DNA from: Chromatiaceae bacterium
GTDB lineage: Bacteria; Pseudomonadota; Gammaproteobacteria; Chromatiales; Chromatiaceae
Direction of reading: 5' to 3'
Assembly (NCBI GenBank): GCA_019356535.1
Contig: CP037918.1
Span: 620,001-684,000 of the forward strand
DNA: 64,000 nucleotides
Shown here: piece after piece, positions 42,421 to 50,100 of the stretch
Layout: each line of letters starts with the position of its first letter
Numbering within the stretch: position 1 is the stretch's first letter
Translations under genes and position numbers: made by a program
Notes under the pieces: generated by a model
The model's input: only the letters and a program-made list of their open reading frames with translations
Told to the model about the DNA's origin: nothing
The model's database searches: none

Positions 42421-42494
42421 TGCCCCCGAGACGATTCGAACGTCCGACCCACCGCTTAGGAGGCGGTTGCTCTATCCTACTGAGCTACGGGGGC
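42418..42494 (-). tRNA. tRNA-Arg (anticodon CCT)
   Basis: This 77-nt tRNA has acceptor stem GCCCCCG / CGGGGGC. The anticodon stem ACCGC/GCGGT surrounds the loop CTCCTAA, giving anticodon CCT for AGG codons. The T-arm is GGACG-TTCGAAT-CGTCT. The CCA is encoded. Its 3' end is the source of the tandem repeat downstream. Confidence 0.95.
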
Positions 42495-42559
42495 AGGGGC
42501 GGCCATATTAACATTCCCTGGCCGGTCCCGTATGCTCCGCCGTTTTTGAGAGAGACCCC

Positions 42560-43513
42560 ATGCTCGATACCGCCAGCCGCCTGTTTCCCGGTACCTTTCC
42601 CGCCCTGCGGCGCGACCGCCTGCACACCCTGCAGGTGAACCTGGGCTATCGCTGCAATCAGCAGTGCCAGCATTGTCATGTCAACGCCGGGCCCAACCGC
42701 CACGAGGCGATGAGCGAGGAGAACCTGGTGCGTGTGCGGCAGGTGCTGGCGGGCGGGGGCATCGAGACCCTGGACCTTACTGGTGGCGCACCCGAGCTGC
42801 ACCCGGGTTTTCGCGAGCTGGTGCGTTTCGCCCGCGGACAGGGGGTGCAGGTGATCGACCGCTGCAACCTCACCATCCTGAGCGAGCCGGGACAGGAAGA
42901 CCTGGCTGCGTTCCTCGCCGCACAAGGGGTGGAGGTGGTCGCCTCGTTGCCCTGCTATCTTGAGGAGAACGTCGATGCCCAGCGGGGGCGTGGCGTGTTC
43001 CAGCGCAGCATCGAGGGCCTGCGCCGGCTCAATGCGCTGGGTTACGGCGCGGGCGAAGGGCTGGTGCTCAATCTGGTCTACAACCCTGTTGGCCCGGTAC
43101 TGCCGCCGCCGCAACAGGCGCTCGAGGCCGAGTACCGCGAGCGTCTGGCTGCCTACGGGGTGCGTTTCGACCACCTGCTCACCATCGCCAACATGCCTAT
43201 CCAGCGCTTCGGCAGTCTGTTGGCCTCGAAGGGGCAGTTCGACGACTACATGGCCCTGCTCAAGTCGGCGCACCGTGAGGAGAACCTGGCTGCTGTCATG
43301 TGCCGCTCGCTGGTGAGCGTGGACTGGCAGGGGCGGCTATACGACTGCGACTTCAACCAGATGCTCGGGCTACCGCTATGCGATGGCGGGCGTCCCCTGC
43401 ACCTGGAGGACCTGAAGCCCGGGCAGCTTGAAGGCCTGGCGATCGCCGTGGCCGACCATTGCTACGGCTGCACCGCAGGGCAGGGAAGCAGTTGCGGCGG
43501 GGCGCTCACGTGA
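42560..43513 (+). CDS. arsS: ArsS-type radical SAM/Cys-rich protein
   Basis: This 317-residue radical SAM enzyme has the [4Fe-4S] motif in YRCNQQCQHCHVNAGP near residues 33-48. The GG motif LTGGAPELHPGF is near 75. The C-terminal Cys-rich DUF3641 region (CRSLVSVDWQGRLYDCDFNQ and the terminal CYGC...SSCGG) marks the ArsS branch, proposed to act in arsenosugar synthesis. The next two genes belong to the families named rSAM/selenodomain-associated transferase 2 and 1. The stop overlaps the next start (GTGA). Confidence 0.9.
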   Translation: MLDTASRLFPGTFPALRRDRLHTLQVNLGYRCNQQCQHCHVNAGPNRHEAMSEENLVRVRQVLAGGGIETLDLTGGAPELHPGFRELVRFARGQGVQVIDRCNLTILSEPGQEDLAAFLAAQGVEVVASLPCYLEENVDAQRGRGVFQRSIEGLRRLNALGYGAGEGLVLNLVYNPVGPVLPPPQQALEAEYRERLAAYGVRFDHLLTIANMPIQRFGSLLASKGQFDDYMALLKSAHREENLAAVMCRSLVSVDWQGRLYDCDFNQMLGLPLCDGGRPLHLEDLKPGQLEGLAIAVADHCYGCTAGQGSSCGGALT

Positions 43514-44208
43514 CCACCAGCATCGTGGTGCCGGTGCGCGACGAGGGTGCGGTGATCGAGCGCCTGCTCGCTGCATTGCAGCCGGCGCGTGCCGCCGGGC
43601 ACGAGCTGATCGTGGTCGATGGCGAGAGCACCGACGACACTCGCGAACGCGCCGCGATGCACTGTGATCGCCTGCTGGCCTCGCCGCCGGGCCGCGCACG
43701 CCAGATGAATGCCGGTGCCCGAGTGGCCAGCGGCGACTGGCTGTGGTTCGTGCATGCTGACAGTGGTTTCCCCGAAGGCGTGATGGCGGCGCTGTCGTGC
43801 CTGTCCGCCTGCAAGGCCGGCTGGGGCCGTTTCGACGTGCGCCTGGACGACCCGGCCCCGGTGTTCCGGGTGATCGAGACGGCGATGAACTGGCGTTCGC
43901 GACTCACGGGCATGGCCACCGGCGACCAGGGAATCTTCGTGCGCCGGGCCCTGTTCGAGCAAGTCGGCGGTTTTCCCGAGATCCCGTTGATGGAAGACCT
44001 CGCGCTGTCGAAACGATTGCGCCGGACCGGCCGGCCCGCCTGTCTGCGTCCACCGCTACACACATCGGCGCGGCGCTGGCGCCGACACGGGGTGGCGCGC
44101 ACCGTGCTGCTGATGTGGCGGCTGCGTCTGGCCTGGTTCCTGGGTGCCGACCCGGCAGTGTTGGCCCGTCGTTATGCGTCATGCAGTTCCCCGACGCGCG
44201 CATCCTGA
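43510..44208 (+). CDS. Family 2 glycosyltransferase, rSAM-associated transferase 2 type
   Basis: This 232-residue GT-A fold enzyme has TSIVVPVRDEGAVIERLL at the start, IVVDGESTDDT near residue 37, and the FVHADSGFP metal-binding region. ATGDQGIFVRRALFEQVGGF and the catalytic-base region EIPLMEDLALSKRLR are also present. The pattern is that of TIGR04283. A GTG start overlapping the arsS stop was chosen. It overlaps the next gene by 28 bases. Confidence 0.88.
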   Translation: MTTSIVVPVRDEGAVIERLLAALQPARAAGHELIVVDGESTDDTRERAAMHCDRLLASPPGRARQMNAGARVASGDWLWFVHADSGFPEGVMAALSCLSACKAGWGRFDVRLDDPAPVFRVIETAMNWRSRLTGMATGDQGIFVRRALFEQVGGFPEIPLMEDLALSKRLRRTGRPACLRPPLHTSARRWRRHGVARTVLLMWRLRLAWFLGADPAVLARRYASCSSPTRAS

Positions 44209-44873
44209 TCTTCGCCCGGGCGCCGGTACCGGGGCGGGTGAAGACACGCCTGATCCCGGCACTGGGACGCGAGGGAGCCTGCGCACTGTATCGCGATTGT
44301 CTGCTGCACATGGTCGAGGTGGCCTGCACGGCGTGCCTGGCACCGGTCGAGCTGTGGTGTGCCCCGGACGCCGCTCACCCGGTGTTTGAGCAGCTGGCGG
44401 CGCGCTGGCCGTTGACCTTGCGGGTCCAGCAAGGAGACGACCTGGGGGCGCGCATGCGGCACGCCGCGACGACGGCACTGCACGGGGCGCGTAAGGTCGT
44501 GTTGATCGGCAGCGATGTACCGGCGCTGGGCAGTGTGCACCTGCAACGGGCGTTGCGCGATCTGGAGGCGTTCGAGGTGGTGATGAACCCGGCCGAAGAC
44601 GGCGGCTACGTGTTGCTGGGGGTGCGTGCCGACCACCCCGGCCTGTTCGAAGACATGCCCTGGGGCGGCGAACGGGTCGCCGCGGAGACGCGCCGGCGCT
44701 GCCGCGTGGCGGGACTGCGGTTGCGCGAGGGCGAACGGCTATGGGATCTCGATCGGCCGACCGATCTGGCGCGGCTCGCCGCCGTTCCGGCGTTGGCGGC
44801 GTGCGCCAGGCGCGTTCAGCACTTGCCCAGCGAGTGTCCGCCGGCGACGCTGCCGCCTGGCCGGGGCGAATAG
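44181..44873 (+). CDS. Nucleotidyl/glycosyl transferase-like protein, rSAM-associated transferase 1 type
   Basis: This 230-residue TIGR04282-like protein begins ILIFARAPVPGRVKTRLIPALG, a nucleotide-sugar transferase-like fold, with VLIGSDVPAL near residue 113 and NPAEDGGYVLLGV. With the two preceding genes it forms a three-gene overlapping operon. The chemical product is not established. Its last 58 bases overlap flgN on the opposite strand. Confidence 0.85.
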   Translation: MQFPDARILIFARAPVPGRVKTRLIPALGREGACALYRDCLLHMVEVACTACLAPVELWCAPDAAHPVFEQLAARWPLTLRVQQGDDLGARMRHAATTALHGARKVVLIGSDVPALGSVHLQRALRDLEAFEVVMNPAEDGGYVLLGVRADHPGLFEDMPWGGERVAAETRRRCRVAGLRLREGERLWDLDRPTDLARLAAVPALAACARRVQHLPSECPPATLPPGRGE

Positions 44874-45298
44874 GTATCGGGGCTGGCTGGGCGGCCGGTG
44901 AGGATGCCCAGTGCCTCACGAGCGTGGCGTTCACCGGCCAGCGCCAGCTTGCCGTTGTGGTCGTTCAGTTCGGCCACCTCGCGCGAGAGCGAGAGCAGTT
45001 CATGCCAGGTCTCCGCCAGTTCGTCCGGCGCGAAATGTAGGCTGACGAAGCGTTCGGCGCCGCCCAGGCCGCCGGGCAGCCCGACCTGTTGCAGCATCTG
45101 TTCGCGTGCGCGCACGCTGTGCTCGAGTTGCGCCAGGCAGTCGTTCTTCTGGCGCACGGCCTGCTCCAGCAAGGCCGTGTCACCAGTGCCCAGAGCCCGT
45201 TGCTCTTCGAGCAGGATGTCACGCAGCACGCGCAGTTCCGCCAGCGAGGCCTCGAGGGTTGCGCGGAAGGGGGCCTTGAGGGCGTCGGCGTCGTGCAC
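44816..45298 (-). CDS. flgN: Flagellar export chaperone FlgN
   Basis: This 160-residue, mostly helical protein has FlgN character (LRDILLEEQRALGTGDTALLEQAVRQKNDCLAQLE) and probably chaperones FlgK and FlgL, encoded 11 kb away. It follows flgM by three bases. Its 3' part overlaps the convergent transferase gene. Confidence 0.87.
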   Translation of the reverse strand: MHDADALKAPFRATLEASLAELRVLRDILLEEQRALGTGDTALLEQAVRQKNDCLAQLEHSVRAREQMLQQVGLPGGLGGAERFVSLHFAPDELAETWHELLSLSREVAELNDHNGKLALAGERHAREALGILTGRPASPDTYSPRPGGSVAGGHSLGKC

Positions 45299-45301
45299 GG
45301 A

Positions 45302-45625
45302 TCAGCCCTGCATGTCCAGGCCGGCTTCGAAGCGGAGCAACTTGTCGGCGACCCGCGCCGGGTCGATCTCCAGGGTGCCGGTAGCCAGTGCCCGCTGTAC
45401 TTCCTGCACGCGCTGGCTGTCCACCACCGGCTGGCTGGCGATCTCCTGCTCGAGCTGCTGCAGACGGTTGGCGCGGTCGGTCATCTGGAAGGTGTCCACC
45501 GCGGTGCGTGTTGTCTTGCCGGTGGCGCCGCTTTCCTTGCTGTCGTTGCGCACGCCACCGGACTGCGAGGTCTCCGTGGTGCCCAGCGGAGGGCGGCCGT
45601 TGGAACCATTGATCTCGATACTCAT
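45302..45625 (-). CDS. flgM: Anti-sigma-28 factor FlgM
   Basis: This 107-residue protein has an unstructured N-terminus (MSIEINGSNGRPPLG) and a C-terminal helical sigma-28 binding part (QRVQEVQRALATGTLEIDPARVADKLLRFE). It holds FliA inactive until it is exported after hook completion. It is preceded by a good FliA promoter and is followed by flgN. Confidence 0.93.
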   Translation of the reverse strand: MSIEINGSNGRPPLGTTETSQSGGVRNDSKESGATGKTTRTAVDTFQMTDRANRLQQLEQEIASQPVVDSQRVQEVQRALATGTLEIDPARVADKLLRFEAGLDMQG

Positions 45626-45661
45626 TTCAACATTACCTGGTTTCTGCCTGTGTCGCGCAGT

Positions 45662-45688
45662 ATATCGTCCAGGATTTGACGGACTTTA
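45662..45688 (-). promoter_or_regulatory. Sigma-28 (FliA) promoter of flgM-flgN
   Basis: On the minus strand TAAAGTCC, 11 bases, then GACGATAT closely matches TAAAGTTT-N11-GCCGATAA. It lies 37 bases before the flgM start. Confidence 0.85.
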
Positions 45689-45745
45689 GTCAGCAGCGCT
45701 AAGTGGTGAATTTTCTTCCGGAAATGCCCTGGTTGGCAGAATCGG

Positions 45746-45761
45746 CGTGAACGGGTTCACG
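45746..45761. repeat. Perfect palindrome between flgA and flgM
   Basis: CGTGAAC-GG-GTTCACG forms a 7-bp perfect inverted repeat just after the flgA stop. There is no T-run, so it may be an operator or a weak hairpin rather than a terminator. Confidence 0.5.
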
Positions 45762-45773
45762 GTACATCTCTCT

Positions 45774-46493
45774 TCAGTGTGCCACCCGTACGGTGCCAGC
45801 GGCGATCACTTCACCGGTGATCTCGCGCCCCGAGGCCTGGTTGCGCACGCGGATACGGTCGCCCAAGGCGCCGTTCTGCAGGGCTTTGCCCTGCATGCGT
45901 ACCTGTAGCGGGCCGCGTTGCACCACGATCTGCACCGTGCCGCCACGGCGCACCAGGCGACGGCGCTCGAGCAGGCCGGGATGCAGGATGCGACCGGCGG
46001 CGATCTGGCGGCGTGCGCGCTGGCCGACCAGGTCGTGGATCTGGGTGTAGAAGGCCTGGTGCAGGCGAGCGGTGTCACGCTGCTCGATGCGCAGATCGGC
46101 TGCGCTCACCTGCTGGCCGCGAGCCAGCGGTCGGGCTGCGACCACCACCGGTTGCAGGGTGGCGATATCGACCGTGACGTACAGTTTCCAGGGGTGTTGG
46201 CCGGTGCAGCGCACGCCCACTACGTTGCGTCCAGGGCGCAGGCCATTGGGTGAGTCGTAGGTCTCGAGCGGGCGTTCGCAGCGACGTAGCCGCAGGCGCG
46301 GGTCCAGGCGCGCGATCTTCACCTCGATCTGTCCGGGCAGTTGGTCGGCGCGGGCCAGTACATGGGCGCGCGCGGCCTCGCGGATGCGCTGGTGCGATTC
46401 GGTGGTGTCATTGCCCGCTCTTGTTGTCGCCGCCAGTATCAGTAGGCACAGCAGCCAGGGCCAGGCATGCAAAGTGTCAATGAATTGACGCAT
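45774..46493 (-). CDS. flgA: Flagellar P-ring assembly chaperone FlgA
   Basis: This is a 239-residue periplasmic protein. The signal sequence ends near residue 27 (WPWLLCLLILAATTRA). The mature part has the FlgA SAF-like C-terminal domain (VVAARPLARGQQVSAADLRIEQRD, RGGTVQIVVQRGPLQVRMQGKALQNG, VRNQASGREITGEV). It assists FlgI ring assembly. It is preceded by a sigma-54 promoter and is divergent from cheV. Confidence 0.93.
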   Translation of the reverse strand: MRQFIDTLHAWPWLLCLLILAATTRAGNDTTESHQRIREAARAHVLARADQLPGQIEVKIARLDPRLRLRRCERPLETYDSPNGLRPGRNVVGVRCTGQHPWKLYVTVDIATLQPVVVAARPLARGQQVSAADLRIEQRDTARLHQAFYTQIHDLVGQRARRQIAAGRILHPGLLERRRLVRRGGTVQIVVQRGPLQVRMQGKALQNGALGDRIRVRNQASGREITGEVIAAGTVRVAH

Positions 46494-46526
46494 CGGTTTG
46501 ACCTTCTTTCCTTTCAGGAGCAGGCC

Positions 46527-46542
46527 AGCAATATCCGTGCCC
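46527..46542 (-). promoter_or_regulatory. Sigma-54 promoter of flgA
   Basis: On the minus strand GGGCACG-GATA-TTGCT has the invariant GG-N10-GC spacing and matches TGGCACG-N4-TTGCW apart from the first base. It lies about 35 bases before the flgA start. Confidence 0.85.
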
Positions 46543-46574
46543 GTACTCGAGCGGTGTACGCCATCGGAAGGACC

Positions 46575-46601
46575 TAAAGCTCTACCGCCGGCGGCCGTTA
46601 T
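46575..46601 (+). promoter_or_regulatory. Sigma-28 (FliA) promoter of cheV-cheR
   Basis: TAAAGCTC, exactly 11 bases, GCCGTTAT: a near-consensus FliA promoter 42 bases before the cheV start. Confidence 0.85.
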
Positions 46602-46642
46602 GCAGCGTATCTCATCCGAACGAATCGAAGAGGTGACAAGGC

Positions 46643-47584
46643 ATGGCGGGAATTCTCGAAGGCGTTGATTTGCGCACTCAACTGGCTGGGCACAACCGCC
46701 TGGAGCTGTTGCTGTTTCGCCTCGGAGGCAAGCAGCGTTACGGCATCAACGTGTTCAAGGTGCAGGAGGTCATTCACTGCCCGCCACTGACGCGGGTGCC
46801 ACAGGCGCATCCGGTGGTCAAGGGTATTGCCAACATGCGTGGCAACACCATTACGATCATGGATCTGTCGATGGCCATCGGTGGACCGCCGCTGGAAGAC
46901 TACGAGCACAAGTTTACCGTCATCACCGAGTACAACCGGCGTGTGCAGGGATTTCTGGTGGATTCGGTGGATCGCATCATCAACATGAACTGGCAGGATA
47001 TCCTGCCGCCGCCTCGTGGTGCGGCCGAGGGCACCTACATGACGGCGGTCACTCAGGTGGACGGCGAGCTGATCGAGATCATCGACGTGGAGAAGGTGCT
47101 CAAGGAGGTGATCGGTGGCCAGGAGGATGTGTCCGATGGTGTTATCGAAGAACGCATAGGCGAACAGTCGCACCATGTGCTGGTGGTCGACGATTCCAGC
47201 GTCGCGCGCAATCAGGTCACCCGGGTTCTCAAGCAGATGGGCGTGGATTACACCGCCTGCAAGGACGGGCAGGAGGCCTGGGAGCAATTACTGGCCTGGG
47301 TGGATGAAGGTCGCAATGTCGAGGATTTCCTGTCGCTGGTGATTTCGGACGTGGAGATGCCGCGCATGGACGGCTATTCGCTCACCAAGAAGATCCGTGA
47401 GCACCCGGCGCTCGAGAAGCTGCATGTCATCCTGCACACCTCGCTCAGCGGCGTGTTCAACAAGACCATGGTCGCCAAGGTTGGCGCCAATGATTTCCTT
47501 CCCAAGTGGGAACCGGATACCCTGGCGATGATCGTGCAGGAACAACTGCGCCAGCACGACCAGGCGCGTGCCGACGCGGCCTGA
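46643..47584 (+). CDS. cheV: Chemotaxis coupling protein CheV
   Basis: This 313-residue protein has an N-terminal CheW-like domain (residues 20-165, GGKQRYGINVFKVQEVI, MRGNTITIMDLSMAIGG) joined to a receiver domain. Receiver motifs are HHVLVVDDSSVARNQV near residue 173 and the phospho-accepting Asp in LVISDVEMPRMDG near 235. It links chemoreceptors to CheA and may act as a phosphate sink. It sits behind a FliA promoter and before cheR. Confidence 0.94.
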   Translation: MAGILEGVDLRTQLAGHNRLELLLFRLGGKQRYGINVFKVQEVIHCPPLTRVPQAHPVVKGIANMRGNTITIMDLSMAIGGPPLEDYEHKFTVITEYNRRVQGFLVDSVDRIINMNWQDILPPPRGAAEGTYMTAVTQVDGELIEIIDVEKVLKEVIGGQEDVSDGVIEERIGEQSHHVLVVDDSSVARNQVTRVLKQMGVDYTACKDGQEAWEQLLAWVDEGRNVEDFLSLVISDVEMPRMDGYSLTKKIREHPALEKLHVILHTSLSGVFNKTMVAKVGANDFLPKWEPDTLAMIVQEQLRQHDQARADAA

Positions 47585-47620
47585 CCTCGTGTCTGAAAGG
47601 ACGCAGAAACGGGACACGAG

Positions 47621-48445
47621 ATGAAGGGAGCCACCTTCCTGTCGGAAGAGCAGTACCAGGCCATCGCCCGTTACCTGGAGCGGTGTGCGGGCATTCGCCT
47701 GGGCGACGGAAAGGAATACCTGGTGGTGAGCCGCCTGCGCGGTGTGCTTCAGCGGCATGGCCTGGCTGGCTTCGACGTCCTCGTGCAGGCCTTGCAAGCG
47801 GGTGGCAGCCGCGTGATACAGACTGCGGTGGTCGATGCCATGACCACCAATGAGACCTTCTGGTTCCGCGATGCTGCCCATTACCGCATCCTGGTCGAAC
47901 AATTGCTGCCTGCATGCACCGGCCGTACCGCGCGTATCTGGTCGGCGGCTGCCTCCACTGGCCAGGAGCCCTACAGCATCACCTTCGCCATCCAGGAGGC
48001 GGTGCTCTCTGGACGCCTGCCGCGCAACTTCGACTACCAGGTTCTGGGCACCGACATCTCGCCCTCGGCGTTGGCCCAGGCCGAGGCCGCTCGCTACTGC
48101 GGTCTGGCGGGGGTGCGGGGACTGACCCTGGAACAGCGCCAGCGCTTCTTTCTGGACGACGGTGACTGTATCGAGGTCCAGGCTGCCTACCGGCGGCGGG
48201 TGCGTTTTCGTCTTTTCAATCTGCTCGATGCCTTCGACCACCTCGGACGTTTCGATGTGATCTTCTGCCGCAACGTGCTCATCTATTTTTCGCAGGAGCG
48301 CAAGCGCGACATCCTCGAGCGTTTCCATCGCGCCTTGAATCCCGGCGGCGCCCTGTTTCTGGGTTCCACCGAATCAATGAGTGAACACGCCGACCTGTTC
48401 GAGATGGAACGGCACGGTACAGGACTGGTGTATCGCCGGTGCTGA
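47621..48445 (+). CDS. cheR: Chemoreceptor methyltransferase CheR
   Basis: This 274-residue enzyme uses S-adenosylmethionine to methylate receptor glutamates. Signature segments are VVDAMTTNETFWFRD near residue 70, IWSAAASTGQEPYSI (SAM site) near 108, VLGTDISPSALAQAE, and FDVIFCRNVLIYFSQ near 215. Its substrates should include the receptors at 8.4 and 25.9 kb, the first of which carries a docking pentapeptide. Confidence 0.95.
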   Translation: MKGATFLSEEQYQAIARYLERCAGIRLGDGKEYLVVSRLRGVLQRHGLAGFDVLVQALQAGGSRVIQTAVVDAMTTNETFWFRDAAHYRILVEQLLPACTGRTARIWSAAASTGQEPYSITFAIQEAVLSGRLPRNFDYQVLGTDISPSALAQAEAARYCGLAGVRGLTLEQRQRFFLDDGDCIEVQAAYRRRVRFRLFNLLDAFDHLGRFDVIFCRNVLIYFSQERKRDILERFHRALNPGGALFLGSTESMSEHADLFEMERHGTGLVYRRC

Positions 48446-48533
48446 TTGCCGCCGCCGGCAAGGCCTTGCCCTTCTTGCCGCCGCATCCTGCCGTCTCTCT
48501 TGCAACTGACTGAATCTACGTCGCTGTTCTGCC

Positions 48534-48549
48534 TGGCACAAAGTCTGCT
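48534..48549 (+). promoter_or_regulatory. Sigma-54 promoter of flgB operon
   Basis: TGGCACA-AAGT-CTGCT has the GG-N10-GC spacing and lies about 35 bases upstream of flgB. A perfect 14-base palindrome GGCAAGGCCTTGCC at 48457-48470, after cheR, may be the end of the previous unit. Confidence 0.82.
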
Positions 48550-48583
48550 TCGTGTTCCGTAGACAGTGGTGTACAGGTGCAAC

Positions 48584-48979
48584 ATGAAGCTCGACAAGGT
48601 CTTTGGCATTCACGAACAGGCATTGCAGTTGCGCGCGCGCCGTGCCGAGGTGCTGGCCGCCAACCTGGCGAATGCTGACACCCCCGGCTACAAGGCGCGT
48701 GATTTCGATTTCCGCGAGATCCTGCGCGGCCAGTTGCCTCCGCAAGTGCAGCTTGTGGCGACCCAGCCCGGGCATATCGTCCCATCGCGCGATGCGCTGC
48801 CGCCCTCTGCGCTGCAATACCGCGTACCCCAGCAGCCCTCGCTCGACGGCAACACCGTGGAAGTAGAGCGCGAGCAGGTCGAATACAGCGCCAACGCGGT
48901 GCAGTACCAGGCCAGCCTGCGTTTTCTTGACGGGACCATTCGTACGCTCAAGACCGCCATCAAGGGGACTGCCCAATGA
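48584..48979 (+). CDS. flgB: Flagellar basal-body rod protein FlgB
   Basis: This 131-residue proximal rod protein has RAEVLAANLANADTPGYKARD near the N-terminus and the conserved C-terminal helix. The ATG at 48584 gives MKLDKVFGIHE. The stop overlaps the flgC start (ATGA). It is the first gene of the flgBCDEF segment. Confidence 0.95.
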   Translation: MKLDKVFGIHEQALQLRARRAEVLAANLANADTPGYKARDFDFREILRGQLPPQVQLVATQPGHIVPSRDALPPSALQYRVPQQPSLDGNTVEVEREQVEYSANAVQYQASLRFLDGTIRTLKTAIKGTAQ

Positions 48980-49389
48980 GTAGCTTCAGGATCTTCGATA
49001 TTGCCGGCTCCGGCATGAATGCGCAGAACCTGCGCCTGAACATCGTCTCTTCCAACCTGGCCAACGTGGATGCGGTATCGAGCAGCGAGGGCGACACCTA
49101 CCGGGCGCGCGAGCCGGTGTTTCGTGCCATTCTCGACCGCTTCGATCCGCAGGCGCCGGCACAGGGCGTCAGCATGGTCGGTGTGGTCGAGAGCCAGGCG
49201 CCGCTGGTGCGTGAATACGCGCCGAATCATCCGATGGCGGACCAAGACGGCTACATCTACCGGCCCAATGTGAACGCTGTCGAAGAGATGGCCAACATGA
49301 TTTCCGCTTCGCGCGCCTATCAGAACAACGTGGAGGTGCTCAACGCAGCCCGCCAGATGCTGATGGCGACCATCAACCTTGGACGTTGA
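48976..49389 (+). CDS. flgC: Flagellar basal-body rod protein FlgC
   Basis: This 137-residue rod protein has FDIAGSGMNAQNLRLNIVSSNLANVD at the N-terminus and the C-terminal NPNVNAVEEMANMISASRAYQNNVEVLN type motif. It is coupled to flgB. Confidence 0.95.
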   Translation: MSSFRIFDIAGSGMNAQNLRLNIVSSNLANVDAVSSSEGDTYRAREPVFRAILDRFDPQAPAQGVSMVGVVESQAPLVREYAPNHPMADQDGYIYRPNVNAVEEMANMISASRAYQNNVEVLNAARQMLMATINLGR

Positions 49390-49400
49390 GGCAAGACGAT

Positions 49401-50087
49401 ATGAGCGTAACTGCACTGGACAATACACAAGACCCCTTCGCCGCGCTGGGGCTGAGCCGCCGCGAGGAACAGCAGGGAACCAACGATCCCTCCAAGCTGG
49501 GCATGGACACCTTCCTCAAACTGATGGTCACCCAGATGAACAACCAGGATCCGTTCGAGCCCATGGAGAACGGCGACTTCCTCGCTCAGATCGCGCAGTT
49601 CGGCGCGGTCTCCGGGTTGGACCAGATCAACAATCAGATCGGCGATCTTTCCGCCTCGCTCACCTCGGGTCAGGCCCTGCAGGCCGGTGGACTGGTGGGG
49701 CACGAGGTACTGGTACCGGTAGACAGCGGCTATCTGGCACCCGGCGGGTCCATCCGTGGCCAGGTCGAGCTGACGCAGTCCAGTCCCGAGGTGACACTAC
49801 GCATCCACGACCAGGCCGGGCAACTGGTGCGCGAGATGCCGTTGGGCGGCGCGCCCGGCGGTCCGTTGCGCTTCGACTGGGACGGCACCGACGATGCCGG
49901 CGCCCACCTGCCCCCCGGCCGCTACCGGGTGAGTGTCACTGCGGCCCAGGGTGAGGGCAGTGTCGATCTGCAGGCCCAGCTGTTCTCGCGGGTGGAATCG
50001 GTCAGCCTGTCTGCGCGCGAGGGTGTGACCTTGAATCTCGAAGGCCTGGGACCGGTGGCCTTCGCCAACATCCAACAGATCTTCTGA
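49401..50087 (+). CDS. flgD: Flagellar hook-cap scaffold FlgD
   Basis: This 228-residue protein has the N-terminal LGMDTFLKLMVTQMNNQDPFEPMEN, which guides assembly, followed by a FlgD Ig/tudor-like region with FDWDGTDDAGAHLPPGRYRV. It caps the growing hook. The ATG at 49401 follows GAGG by nine bases and was preferred over an upstream TTG. Confidence 0.95.
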   Translation: MSVTALDNTQDPFAALGLSRREEQQGTNDPSKLGMDTFLKLMVTQMNNQDPFEPMENGDFLAQIAQFGAVSGLDQINNQIGDLSASLTSGQALQAGGLVGHEVLVPVDSGYLAPGGSIRGQVELTQSSPEVTLRIHDQAGQLVREMPLGGAPGGPLRFDWDGTDDAGAHLPPGRYRVSVTAAQGEGSVDLQAQLFSRVESVSLSAREGVTLNLEGLGPVAFANIQQIF

Positions 50088-50100
50088 CCGGAGGCAAGCC

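Noticed and set aside
42101-42494. Prophage or genomic island at tRNA-Arg
   Set aside because: tRNA 3'-end direct repeats are present, but they are only 160 bases apart and no integrase or cargo gene lies between or near them.
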